In this document: piece after piece, positions 1-11,398 of the stretch
How the letters are laid out: each line of letters begins with the position of its first letter
Position numbering within the stretch: the stretch's first letter is position 1
Assembly (NCBI RefSeq): GCF_014839805.1
Contig: NC_051140.1
Coordinates: 8,887,826 to 8,951,825 of the forward strand
DNA: 64,000 nucleotides
Direction: 5' to 3'
DNA from: Manduca sexta
Taxonomy: Eukaryota; Arthropoda; Insecta; Lepidoptera; Sphingidae
Position numbers and translations under genes: made by a program
The notes under the pieces: model-generated
Told to the model about the DNA's origin: nothing
Seen by the model: the letters and a program-made list of their open reading frames with translations, nothing else
Databases searched by the model: none

Positions 1-19
1 GTTTTTTTTATATAATTGC

Positions 20-320
20 ATGATGAGATGACCACGCCGCTGGCCTATTGGTAAGCGATACAAGCGGCCATAAACAGTAGCTCCAGTACTGCGCAGTACT
101 CCATTGCGCTAGTCATAACACATCCTTATGTCTTATAATGTCCAGTAATAATACTGGCTACAATGTCTTTTAAACCGAAACAACAGTGCATAGACACTGT
201 TATTAGGCGGTAGAAATGTACATTGCGGTGAAATCTACCCAGACAGATCCTCGCATAAGTTAGTGGCCTAACGCTAGTAATGATAATTATCCATTTCTCT
301 CCATAGGCGGTGTATAATAT
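20..320 (+). repeat. SINE-like interspersed repeat, copy 1
   Basis: Shares blocks such as CTGGCTACAATGTC, a CGAAACAACAG-type block and a GTAGAAAT block in the same order with copies at about 2200-2400, 27790-28000 and 43500-43680, and in reverse orientation near 24360-24560 and 50330-50650. Boundaries are approximate. Upstream of the transporter exons. Confidence 0.55.
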
Positions 321-642
321 TAGTAAGATACTAGATGAATAAAATAGTATATTGGCATAGTCAGTGGTTTTTTTGTGGGTTCACGCTGAGTCCCGCAGTG
401 CCCCCAAAAGAAATTTCGAAAATATGGAAAAAAAATGGCATTAAAAAGTAAAGGAAACAAAAAATAAAAATCACAAACAATTATGGACTTACAACTTTCG
501 AGAATTAGCATGCCTCCAAAAAGAAATGACAAAAAAGGCCTGGGTATAGTATGTTTTAAGATAGTATATTTGTAAGATAGTATAATTATAAGATAGTATA
601 TTAGTAAGACATTAAGATAATATAGTGTTGTGGTACTTCCAG

Positions 643-2711
643 ACGTGTACAAGTTCGAGACGTCGCAGACGGGCTGGCTGTCGGCGGTGCCGTACCTGGC
701 GATGGCGGTGGTGCTGCAGGTGGCGGGGCACGCGGCGGACTGGCTGCTGCAGCGCGGCCTGCTCTCGCGCACCAACATACGCAAACTGTTCAACTGCGGA
801 GCCTTCCTGTCACAGGTGATGTACTCAGACAACCCAATTACCTTCAAATAAAACTACTACTCGGATTTTATCGCATCGTATTTATTTATTTATTTATTTT
901 TGTAAAAAATTCAAACATTTGTATAATTGTAAAATGTAGGTACTTAGATATTGTAACTTTAAATTTTCGAACGACCAACCCCTCAGTCCCCCCTCTCCCA
1001 CCGTGATCACCAAACACAATAATAGAAGCGCTGATTTACTTTTAAAATTTATGATATTATATTTATTTATTTATTTGCACTGCCGATATACATGTATGTA
1101 AATGCATAACATGTATATCGACAGACTATAATAAAACCTAGAAAATATAACTGTAGATTTGGTAAATGATTTTTTTCTATAATATTGATGTGTTATGTAT
1201 TTGAATTACAGACAATATTCATGGTGGCTGCGGCGTATTCATCCACAGTGGTGGGGTGCGTGGTGTTCCTCACCATCGCTGTCGGCCTCGGCGGATTCGC
1301 CTGGTCTGGATTTAGGTAATTTACCATTTATAGTACAATTTGTATACATATATAGTATGTTTTTATAATGGCATGCCCAAATGACTCAACTACCTCTAAT
1401 GGTAAATGAAGCGGCAGCAATCCGTAAGTTGTAAGTCGACGTTGTTTCATTTTTGATATTTGTGATTGATCGAGAGACCAATGCATCAGTCTTGTGTCAG
1501 TTTCTCAACCAATCCAAAAAAACGACACGGAGTCGTGTCGTGTATTTCTTTTCACATTCTAAGTACACAGGTAGAGTATCATTTGACGATAAGTATAACT
1601 TATTAGGGATATTTATAAAAAAAAAAAAAAAAAAACTGGTACGAAACACATATCACTGTTTCGAAACGAAATAGTATTTCGCACATGTGCCGCTAGATGT
1701 CGCTATTTTCAAATTGTATGACACATTTTTATGTTACTTTTAAAATGTTTTATTTTATCGCAATTTTCGAAGATAATAATAATCTATAATGTTTCGCTTA
1801 CATCTCAGCGAAAATAGTGTGAATATAAGAAGTAAAGTCATTTTAATACAATAATTTCAGTGTAAATCATTTGGACATCGCACCACCGCACGCCAGCGTC
1901 CTCATGGGTCTTTCAAATACAATTGCTACGTTACCTGGAATTATCAGTCCACCATTAGCAGGCTCCATTGTCACTAATCAGGTATGTATATTCCATTTTT
2001 ATTCTAGCAAAACAAATACTAAAGTGATAAATACAATTATCTATTGCATAGTAAACATAAGGTAGCGTGAAAGCAAAATTAAGACATATTTTTATGGATT
2101 CAAATTTAAAAATATAGATTGCGATAATTCAAGTCAGACACAGTATGCGCCGCCGCTTCGAATTCGATACGATTTTTTATATATGTAAATGAATGACGAC
2201 ACGAACAAATTGCTCGCCCGTTAGTAAGCGACACGATTAACCATAAATATATAGTAACACCAATAATTTACTGTGTTCGTCGACCTGTGAAATTAGATGT
2301 TAAGACTCATAATAGCCAGTAAGTAATCCCACTGGCTACAAAGCGCTTGCACAACGTTGCTTGATGGCAAAAATAGACGTTGCTTTCTCATAAAAAAGAG
2401 CTGCCATCAGTAAATATACCTCCATTGGAATATTTTATAAAATCAATCAAATTAAAATCATCTAATAAATTCAATAAATTAACACGTCTATTAACTTTTT
2501 CCAGTCAGCGGAGCAGTGGCGAACTGTTTTCTTCATATCCAGCGCCATCTATCTGATAGGCGCGGTGGTTTACTACTTCTTCTGCTCGGCGGAGAAACAG
2601 CCGTGGGTGGTGGACGTCGACTCGGACGCGTCGTTCGACACAGATGGCGCCTCTGTCACCACCGCTCGCGGTTACGATAATAAAGCACTCGATCACAACT
2701 CAGAAATGTAG
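643..2711 (+). CDS. SLC17-type (sialin/phosphate cotransporter-like) MFS transporter, last four exons
   Basis: The 3' end of a major-facilitator gene; earlier exons lie outside the window. Exons are 643-815, 1212-1315, 1861-1981 and 2505-2711, each with AG acceptors and GT donors, and the reading phases join without a stop. The translated pieces contain hydrophobic helices (LSAVPYLAMAVVLQVAG, then a helix around VVGCVVFLTIAVGLGG), the family-typical block NTIATLPGIISPPLAG, and a last helix (AIYLIGAVVYYFF) followed by an acidic cytoplasmic tail ending HNSEM. The NT-ATLPGI-P block and helix order match the C-terminal half of SLC17 carriers (sialin, vesicular glutamate and sodium-phosphate transporters), which move organic anions across plasma or lysosomal membranes. 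Substrate cannot be assigned. Exon 1 is unusually GC-rich for the region. Stop at 2709-2711; AATAAA-type signals follow near 2800 and 2845. Confidence 0.85.
2200..2400 (+). repeat. SINE-like interspersed repeat, copy 2
   Basis: Lies in the last intron of the SLC17 gene. It has the GTAAGCGACAC head, an ACTGGCTACAA block and a TTGCTTGATGGCA tail related to the copy at the window start. Diverged; edges approximate. Confidence 0.45.
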
Positions 2712-5700
2712 GTGTATATGTACCGTACCGTACCGAACTAGACCGTATTAATTAACCAACCTCACTCTTGAGTAAGATCTTAAGTAAACATTTTATTAAT
2801 AAAACTTGAGCTGGCGTTTTGTCAGCAGAGCCGGCGCTATTTAATAAACAAAGATCAGTTGTCGAATGCATTTGCTGTGACTTAAGATATATTTGAAATG
2901 TTGGTATCATTTAATTAAATAGCGACGCTCTTGAGATGCTGAGTGACGGCGTATCACCTAATATCACACTTCAGAGCGAATCTGAGTTGTATAAATTAAT
3001 ACGGTCAGCAGACAAAGAGAACGGACTATGTGCTATTCATGTTGGTAATGAGGTATCTACATGTAATATAGAGAATGGGTACCTATACAACTATCAAGTG
3101 AATGTTCAAGCGTCAAGCCTTTTAATTTTCGGGGGTAGGCAGAGGTCTATCACATCTCAATTTCGCTGGCTATGTTAGGTCCTATGCAATGTAAAAAAAA
3201 AATTATGGTCTCACATTCATTTTGCGTAATTCTAGTGGTAAATATTATAAAGGTACTCTGCCCTTTACTGCCGTACTCTGTCTATGTATACACCTAACAG
3301 TGTTCATAACTGGATACTACACCCCACATTAGGTAGATTAAAAAATTTAAACACGATGAACTCTGCAGACTGTTGATTCAAAAAGGTAGCGAAGGAATAT
3401 AGCCAAAATGATTAATGCAAATCATTATTTAGACAATGCATTGCATGCATACAAAATCTAATGTGATGTCAGAATGTTTATTGATACATTAAAACTAATT
3501 ACATACAAAATAATATTATGTAATCTAAAATAAAATAGGTAAAATATGTAACATCACCTATTTTGCGAAAATGTAGAGTTCGTATACAAAATGTTCAATC
3601 AACAATTATGATAGTATTGTATATTGTGTGATAAAAGTAAAATGTATAAAGGAATTAAAATATCACTTTAGAATATAAGATATCTGACTGTTATGTAATT
3701 CTTGACTATAACTTTATTACTATTTGTATATAACTCGAATGCAGCTAAACATTTTTCGTCGTATCAAAGACAATTGCAATTTAAATCGATGTCACAATCG
3801 ATTACGCAACATATTAATACAATCGATTTTGATCGTTCCAACCATTTTAATTATTTCAAATTTAAGGACAGCTAATGATTGGCTTACGGAAGATAGAAGA
3901 ATATTTTGACCTGAAAATAATTGTACGAATCATTCCCTAAACTACGTACGATATTATTAAATTACGAAATTATTCATTTTAAATATTTTATTGTCATTTT
4001 TTATAATGTCAAACATAATGTATAGAAAGATTTTTGGACTAATCTAATGCATATGAACGTAATGTTAGATTAGTGTGACTGAATAAAAAGTTGGGAGACA
4101 TCCCAGAAGTAATATTTGGTGCCAGACTATTGCACAAATTATTTTCATTTAAATTCAAATGAGTTTACATTACATACTACAATTACTTTCAAAGAAGAGC
4201 TGTACAAATTTGCAATTCCACATACGACATTGTAAAAATGTATATTTTTTTTTAATAATATTTTTGATATACTATTTTCTGGCATTTCATGTTGATTATC
4301 AAAATTATATTTAACTTATGTACTTTTTAATATTTATCAAAATTATATTAGAATTTATGTAATTATACGTTTCTTTCGACATTTCTTTTTCGCGCTTAGT
4401 AATATTTGTAGTTTAGTTATAACGGTATGTCGTGTAAGGTATAACCAGCTGCCATTTTCAATAAATGTTCCCGATATCTTTTTCCGATCTATCGCAAGAA
4501 TAGACCGATCAGAACAAAGTTTCTATACATGCTTACAAATGACTTATTTTTATTGGTTTGTTCTTGAATTCGGATTAAAGATTGAGATTAGGATCGTTTA
4601 TTAAAAACGGCCTATAGTTAGAAAGGAAGAAAGAAAAGAAGGAGTTGACAAAGTTTTGATAGTAAATTGTAATTAGTATTTTTTTTATTGTACAACATTA
4701 CAAATCAAACATCTAACATTGCAAGGAAATTCTCATATTCCATGCTACGTGATGATTTATGTTACCGAATATAATCACAAGATCTGCTTATATTATGTGT
4801 ATTAGTTACAATGTGATATTTTAGATTTAAGGCCATTTTCAATGATAAGTAATCCCCAAGTTTTCTGGTCGCGTTGGAGGTTACGAACAGGGTGACAGTA
4901 GTGACAGGTTGTTAGAGAAAACAGGGTGACATATTATTAGTTCCATATGGTTGACAATGCGTAGACCATAAAGATTATAAGTGGTAAAGCAACTCTAACG
5001 CGCCTAAGAAATTTGGAGATAGTTATTCTTAAATCATTTTTCCTTTATATCAGTTCCTTGCTAACAGGGATGTATTAAAGTAAGATTAAATGCAATCATC
5101 AAATTAATGAAGTAAATTGTCGTGAGATTTCTATGCGCACGCGACTATCAAACATATTAATTGTCAAGGTTTTAGTTTTAGCTCATTGTAAATGAACTTG
5201 CTTGTAATGTATGTATACGAGATGATCAAATAAAATAGATTGTAAATATATTTGTTTTTTTCTTTTTAACCTTTATTTAAGGCTAAGGTAAATGAATATA
5301 TAATTTAACACTAGCTTTTGTCCCAGGCTCTGTCCTGATCGTCTTCAGAAAATAAAAGGATACCAATCAAAATAATATGCACACGGCCTTACAGTAACTT
5401 TCGGGTTATGATGGAAATTTAAGGCGGTATAATAGGTTAATCAGCAGTCATCAAGATTATCCGCAAAGCAATCACAAATTTTACAGAGCATTATGAAAAT
5501 ATTCAATTTTTTGTGGCCTGTTTGGAAAAGCATTTTAGTGGCCTATTTCATTACTTCTGAGTATTTACATACTCAGAAGTAATGAAATAGGCTTATTATA
5601 CTTAATACTTTTGTCACATAAATTTATAAGCCGACCAAATACAAAAGTCATATTTTAATCTATGCTCCCAAATAAATGGTGATAGAATGAGTACTATCTA

Positions 5701-6535
5701 CATTAGCTGTTTAATAAGATAATTGTTAAATAAAATTCACTACAAACTTGTGAAACAGACCGTAAGTCATTATAAAGATCGTGGGTTCGATTTCCTGGGA
5801 AGTGAAGGGACAATATAAGAACAGTGTGGGCACCGAGGGTTACGGATCAAAAAACAGCATTATAGTATATTTATGTCTCTGTCTAGTGTATACCCCAAAT
5901 ACAACATATTTTATGTATTCTTTCAAAAAGACTAATTAATACTTGTCCAAACTTTACAATGCATTATTTGAAATAACGCCATCTATTGGCTTATAACGAA
6001 AATTATAATTTTTAAAAATGGTTAAGAAACTGTTATAATAATTATAATGAGTAAAATACAAGATAGTATGTCCGTAAATTTTGTTTTAAAATATTCATAT
6101 TACATTGTCATATGGTATACTTATTAATCAAATAATACATACGTACTATTTTTGTTACCGACAATTCCAGGATCCAGTCAGTAAAACTACTAAAATTATT
6201 AGACAAAATAATTCTACTCCTAGTTATTAGCAAAAGTGATTTACAGTCAATTATTTAATTTTAGTTAATTTTCATGTTACTAATTATATTAGATATTAGA
6301 TTTTTTGGCACCAGCGCAATTTCTTAAAAATTATCTAAACAACAAACTATGTAAGACAATTTATCAATACATAATTTAAATAAAATAAATTCTATTTTAC
6401 AGTTATCTAATAGGTTTTTAAACTAGAATTATTTAATGAAACGTTGAATTAAAGAATAAAAAGTACGTAAACATATCGAACAACCGCCAATTTCGAATCT
6501 TTATTTCCGCCGCTGCCGCCACTCGTTTGTCGGCA
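2712..6535. other. Intergenic region, no gene seen
   Basis: AT-rich sequence between the SLC17 stop and the RNA-binding-protein promoter. The first few hundred bases are the likely 3' UTR of the SLC17 gene. It holds a perfect hairpin at 5541-5592 and a possible tRNA-like SINE remnant near 5760-5830 (GTGGGTTCGATTTCC box-B-like block). Open frames here (for example 2936-3178) show no recognisable domain. Confidence 0.6.
5541..5592. repeat. Perfect 23-bp inverted repeat with 6-nt loop
   Basis: Arms 5541-5563 and 5570-5592 are exact reverse complements, separated by TTTACA. No coding potential and no obvious TSD. Confidence 0.9.
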
Positions 6536-6539
6536 AAAG

Positions 6540-6575
6540 TATAAAGGGTGCCGACACTTTGGCAAGGAGTCACTT
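6540..6575 (+). promoter_or_regulatory. Core promoter of the RNA-binding protein gene
   Basis: TATAAAG at 6540 is followed about 30 bases later by TCACTT (6570), a good match to the arthropod initiator TCAYTY. This predicts a start of transcription near 6571 and a 5' leader of about 70 bases before the ATG at 6639. Spacing is what a TATA-Inr promoter needs. Confidence 0.65.
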
Positions 6576-6638
6576 CGCCGCTCAGTTGATTTGCAGTGTT
6601 TATCTATTCAAGTTGATTCTAAATTTAAATCCTTGATT

Positions 6639-8665
6639 ATGCTCGAACCGAGTAAGAGTCTGACGAGGAAACTGCTGGACCTGATGCAGGACACGGGGTA
6701 CCCGCTGGTGCAACACAATGGGCAGAGGAAGTACGGCCCTCCACCGAATTGGACAGGCCCGCCGCCGCCGAAGGGATGTGAAGTGTTCATAGGAAAGCTT
6801 CCACGAGAAGTCTTCGAGGATGAACTCGTGCCAATGTTCTCTCGCGTCGGCAAGATCTACGAAATGCGCCTGATGATGGACTTCTCCGGATCAAACCGTG
6901 GTTATGCTTTTGTTACCTACTCTACGCCGATGGAGGCTTACAGAGCAACTAAAGAACTCAATGGCTTGGAAATAAGGAAGGGTAGGCATATTGGGGTCGT
7001 CAAATCTGTCGACAATTGCCGACTGTTCGTCGGTAACATTCCTAAGTCTAAAACCAAGGAAGAAGTCATGGAAGAGTTGTCCAACCGCGTAGCTGGTATC
7101 GTCGACGTAATATTGTATAAAAATGCTTATGACCGAAGATTGAACAGGGGCTTCGCGTTTGTGGAATTCACTTCCCACCGAGCTGCTGCCATGGCTAGGC
7201 GAGCTCTTGTACCTGGCTGCATAAAATTGTGGGATCAAGATGTTATGGTTGACTGGGCAGAGCCAGAACCAGATGTAGACGACGAACAGATGAAAACTGT
7301 AAGTACCTACCTAACTACCACTTTATATTCATTTTTGCAGAAGCGAATATTTAGTTTTACACGGATTCAATTGTGCATGGCGAATTTATATTTGAGTACC
7401 TACTTACTGCCTGTTACTAAATATGTTGTTCGCAATCCCTTTATATCATATACTGGACGGATTAATTTTTGATCAACACTATCTTATTACTGTTTATGCG
7501 CCGCCATGTTTGTAAATATTTTGGTTATGAGCGTAACAACATATCGGAACCCGCTTTATTTTGCAGGTTAAAGTGCTCTATGTTCGAAACTTCTTAATAA
7601 AAACTACGCCAGAATGCATCCAATCTGTATTCGAAGCTGCTATAAACAACAAAATACAGCGCGTGAAAAAGATTTACGATTACGCTTTCATACATTTCCA
7701 CGAGCGCGAACACGCAGAGCTAGCTATGCAGAAATTGCAAAACGCCGACATAGATGGCAGTAATATTGAAATTCGTTGGGCAAAGCCGGTCGTACGCGAA
7801 TTGTATAGAATACAAAAGCTGAGCAGAGGCAATGCGAAATTCAACAACCTAGATTTTTCTCAGACCCTATTGCTTTACAAACAGCACCTGGAAAGAAAAG
7901 AATACGTGAACTCGCGGAAAGAAGACGAAGGTATTGGGTCTGCTTGTGCAGGATCAGTCTGCGATTCTACTGATGTGAAGCCTTTCACATATGATCCAAA
8001 GCAAAATCAATATCCTATGGCTCCGGCTAAGCTGGATTCAATGTGTAAGAGGTAAGTTTTTTTTTGTAAAAATTTGTTTTTCACTTCCATATGAAAATTT
8101 GTTAGAGCCATCTAAGAACTGGCTCTCGCTGCCATGTGCCATAGAAATGCATGGGGCTCGGCAAAACTTCAGCTTAAATTGAAGGTAATCAAACTTATGT
8201 CTTTTTTAATTGCAGATACATGTGGGCTCCACCAATATATGAATACCAGAAAAATCTGGATGCATCAGGAAATGAAATTTGGACTGGTAAAGTGGAGTTG
8301 CCATATGTTGGGCTACCCTTGCTTACTATTCCTAGACACATAGGCCCACTCATGACTTCTGCATGTTACTCAATGCAACAAGCACAAGTGGAAGCGGCAG
8401 AGAGTGCATTAAATTATATTAAGGTATATTATAATTCATCAATAGGTGTGAGTGAAGACTTGAATTTGCATAACTCATTTAGGGCTTTCATTTTCAGATG
8501 CTAAGAACAGACCTAATTCAACGCTCAACATTAACACCCATGCAACCAGTATATCCATCCATGCTTCAGCCAATGCAGAGTTGTGTAAGCTTCCCATACC
8601 CATCTGTCTTTCCCAGTCCTCCACCAATGCAAGTTGCAGCTCCTGCCATCTGGAGAAGTGTTTGA
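6639..8665 (+). CDS. A1CF/RBM46/RBM47-family RNA-binding protein (three RRMs plus DND1-type dsRBD)
   Basis: Predicted 506-residue protein from exons 6639-7298, 7567-8051, 8216-8423 and 8498-8665; all junctions are GT-AG and in phase. RRM1 spans about residues 48-125 (RNP2 VFIGKL, RNP1 RGYAFVTY), RRM2 128-205 ([14 protein letters not shown]), RRM3 221-296 (LYVRNF, DYAFIHF). A DND1-like double-stranded-RNA-binding domain follows at about 382-451, then a Pro/Met-rich tail. The short head before RRM1 ([15 protein letters not shown]) is typical of the A1CF, RBM46, RBM47, SYNCRIP group; the dsRBD narrows it to A1CF/RBM46/RBM47/DND1. Family members bind AU-rich mRNA in nucleus and cytoplasm, and RBM46-like forms act in germ cells. 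The ATG at 6639 was chosen because it follows the TATA-Inr promoter and begins the conserved head; the open frame upstream has no ATG. Confidence 0.9.
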
Positions 8666-9114
8666 AAACTACATAGGACAGTAGTTTATAGGATTGACTA
8701 CATTCAAATATCTGCTTTATTTTAATATAATAAGGTGGTATTTGGTTTAATGTTATATGGACTGAACATGTTTTATTGATGAGATGGCTGTAGGTAGGTG
8801 AATATTTGGTATAATTTGACAATTTCTGTGTAAGCAAAATGTAGACGCCCATTTTGTTTTGTTCTTGCTTATTATGACAATAAGTGAAACAAAGGTGAAA
8901 ATGGTCCTATTCTTACAAATAGATAACACTTGACTACTTCAGCAATTATTTTATCCAGCTTTATTACCATTATCATAAGTTAGTTTTAAGACTGAGGCAA
9001 TCTTTACTTCGTGAAGTGTCTATGCAATGCTTGCTTGTGTTTATAACAAAGTATATTCAGAGATAATGCATTGTACCCTACTTAAACTTCTGAATCTGTA
9101 TTTTGTAAACTGAT

Positions 9115-9120
9115 AATAAA
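9115..9120 (+). terminator. Polyadenylation signal AATAAA of the RNA-binding protein gene
   Basis: AATAAA lies about 450 bases after the stop codon, giving a 3' UTR of plausible length. Earlier hexamers are weaker. Confidence 0.5.
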
Positions 9121-9129
9121 TATTTTGAT

Positions 9130-11040
9130 TGACACAATGAAATTTATTTTATAATTATAGACTACTTAGCATCCCTAATGTTTAGTATGAGCCCTATGGA
9201 AGTACCTGACTCATATCTTTGAGAAGTAATACGATTAGTGATAATGCTTTTGGTCAAGTGTGTTTTAAGGCCGTAGACAATAAAAGTATTCAAACATTAT
9301 TGTAATGGGGTAAGATATTTTTTCGTGTCCAATGTACCATTCAAAAATACGAGATTTTATGTCAATGATTGCAGCGCAGGGCCGTCAGTATAACACAGAA
9401 ATTAAATATTTTACCTTCAGGATGGCAACTGGACTATTTAGGAATAAAAATGCAAAATGTAGGTATGATCTTTTTAATCACTTATACATGTAGTGTGGTA
9501 AACAACGAACATTTTCAAAAGGCAAATGCAATACTTAGTAGACAATGCTAAGATTAATAGAAAAAATTCTTTAGATGGGTTAGATATATATCTGTGAGTG
9601 TTGCGTAATCCTTTCACCTCAACGCCTTTATTTTATATCCCCAGTCGTTAACGTCATCGATGGCCTACTTGAGACATAGTTTCATTGGTTTGCTTGAATA
9701 GGAAATCACCGATGGAACAAACGCGTAGATTCTGTGAGTGTTAATGGCCTACGCAGTACGCACACCGTATTTGCACACTTTAAAAAATGTTGTGGCTCCG
9801 TAAACGCGCATTTGTATTGATGCGAACGTGCTGTTACGGGGATGTAAGGCGTGCTGCAGTCTCGCATATGTATCAGAAGTATAGAATTCTCCGTTTTCAC
9901 CACTCTAAATGTACTAGCCTCCCGCCCACACGCCCGGCCCTTCTGCTACAATTTATAAACTAAAACGATACAGACCAAGTTTGGACGTGGATCTAGCACG
10001 CGTGTTTGTATGTTTGTACCCGCGTTTGATTCGATACAAATTCTTTTTGGTACAGTGCAACGTCGTGAACTTGCGTCATCGGAGTTTTAAAAATACACCG
10101 TATGCATAGGCCCCTACATTCGTTCGTACGATCATGGTAAAGTAGTCTTACAGAACGGAGGATTCCGTTTATATAGAGGGTTTAATAAAACTCCGTTTTA
10201 AACTCTTCAAAAGCTTGTCACTTAAACTGAGTCTAATTGAATGGATAGTACAACTTGATTTACTTTCACAATCGTAGCCATTGTCGATCAATCTGTCTAG
10301 CCCGTAATGTAAGTAAATAGGTACACCACCAGTCGCTGCTTCGTGCCAGCATACAAAGCTGTAAATATATACTTCAATCGATAATATACGACCTAACTAG
10401 AATCGTTGCCGAACGTGCGGTAAAACTACTAGCGACTGCAACCCCATCGCCGTTTTGTAGCTACAACGCAACTGCGAAAAACGGCAGCGACACTTGACCC
10501 CAAATAAGTACTACCTTGACCTGTAACCAATGACCGCTGCTTGACGTAGTACATATACGAGTATATCGATGGCTTGACTACTATTTGCCGCTGCGGTGGG
10601 GTGTGATTATGGTCCATGAATTCACCCTAAATGTCATTCGAGTTCTATAGGTTTTGGTAGGTTATAAACGTAGGTACTAAATTAGACTTTGTCATGGTAA
10701 AATTGCCTATACGTCCAGTGCAATGACACCAAGTAGTTTCAGGGATTTATAAATACGTAAAGCTTTCCAGTATAATATATTAGTCTATGCGTAATGACAA
10801 AGGATGCAAGTCGCATATCTACTGTTTTAAATTTAAATACGTACAAAACGCCTCTTTATGACGGACAGATTTGGTTTAGGTTAGGTTACAATTCCTTCTA
10901 GTCGTGAATAAATGAACGATTCGAGTTCTGTATGCTAACATAAACCGGTGAATTACCGATACCAAAATGAACGAACATTTATCGACATTCGACGTTGTAC
11001 CTACTACATATATAAATATTATGTACTAGATACATTGCTC
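9130..11040. other. Intergenic region, nothing recognised
   Basis: Between two convergent genes. Translated in six frames by eye I see no domain, no clear repeat family and no splice-bounded exon. Short open frames at 9369-9551, 9706-9903 and 10429-10617 look like chance. Confidence 0.5.
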
Positions 11041-11049
11041 ATTTTTTTG

Positions 11050-11056
11050 TTTTATT
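11050..11056 (-). terminator. Possible polyadenylation signal for the distal end of gene A
   Basis: TTTATT on the plus strand reads AATAAA on the minus strand about 115 bases past the stop at 11172. Confidence 0.4.
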
Positions 11057-11171
11057 TTCTCATCTTTTTTTAAAGGAGGCAAAGGCTCGCAACCTTTATA
11101 CATTGCTTATTGTATCGGTGCCCTAAAATACACTAATATCGGACTTTCACAGCATCAAACACTGACGCCAC

Positions 11172-11398
11172 CTATATTTTGTCCTGACAGTAAGGCCCAT
11201 TTGCCATTTCAGGACATTGGCAAGTAGGTATGCACGGTGAATTATCGGTTAATCTCAAATAGCCCGGCTTGCATGTACAACCTGGTTTACAGACTTCATC
11301 GGGATCACATCTGTAGAATGCAATAATCGACATGCAAGACTGTGGTGGACACGTTCGTTTGCAGGTTGTAAATTCCTCATTTGGTCCAGGGCACCGTT
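11172..11398 (-). CDS. Gene A alternative distal last exon (TIL4b)
   Basis: Acceptor AG before ERCPGPNEE at 11398, phase 1, stop at 11172. Ten TIL cysteines plus a CxC tail (PTCQCPEM). It is homologous to the exon at 12886-13106, and both carry their own stop, so they would be alternative 3' ends of gene A. Confidence 0.75.

Noticed and set aside
320..847. 175-codon minus-strand open frame
   Set aside because: Antisense to the SLC17 exon, low-complexity composition, no domain.
2936..3178. 80-codon open frame after the SLC17 stop
   Set aside because: No domain, no splice context; likely 3' UTR.
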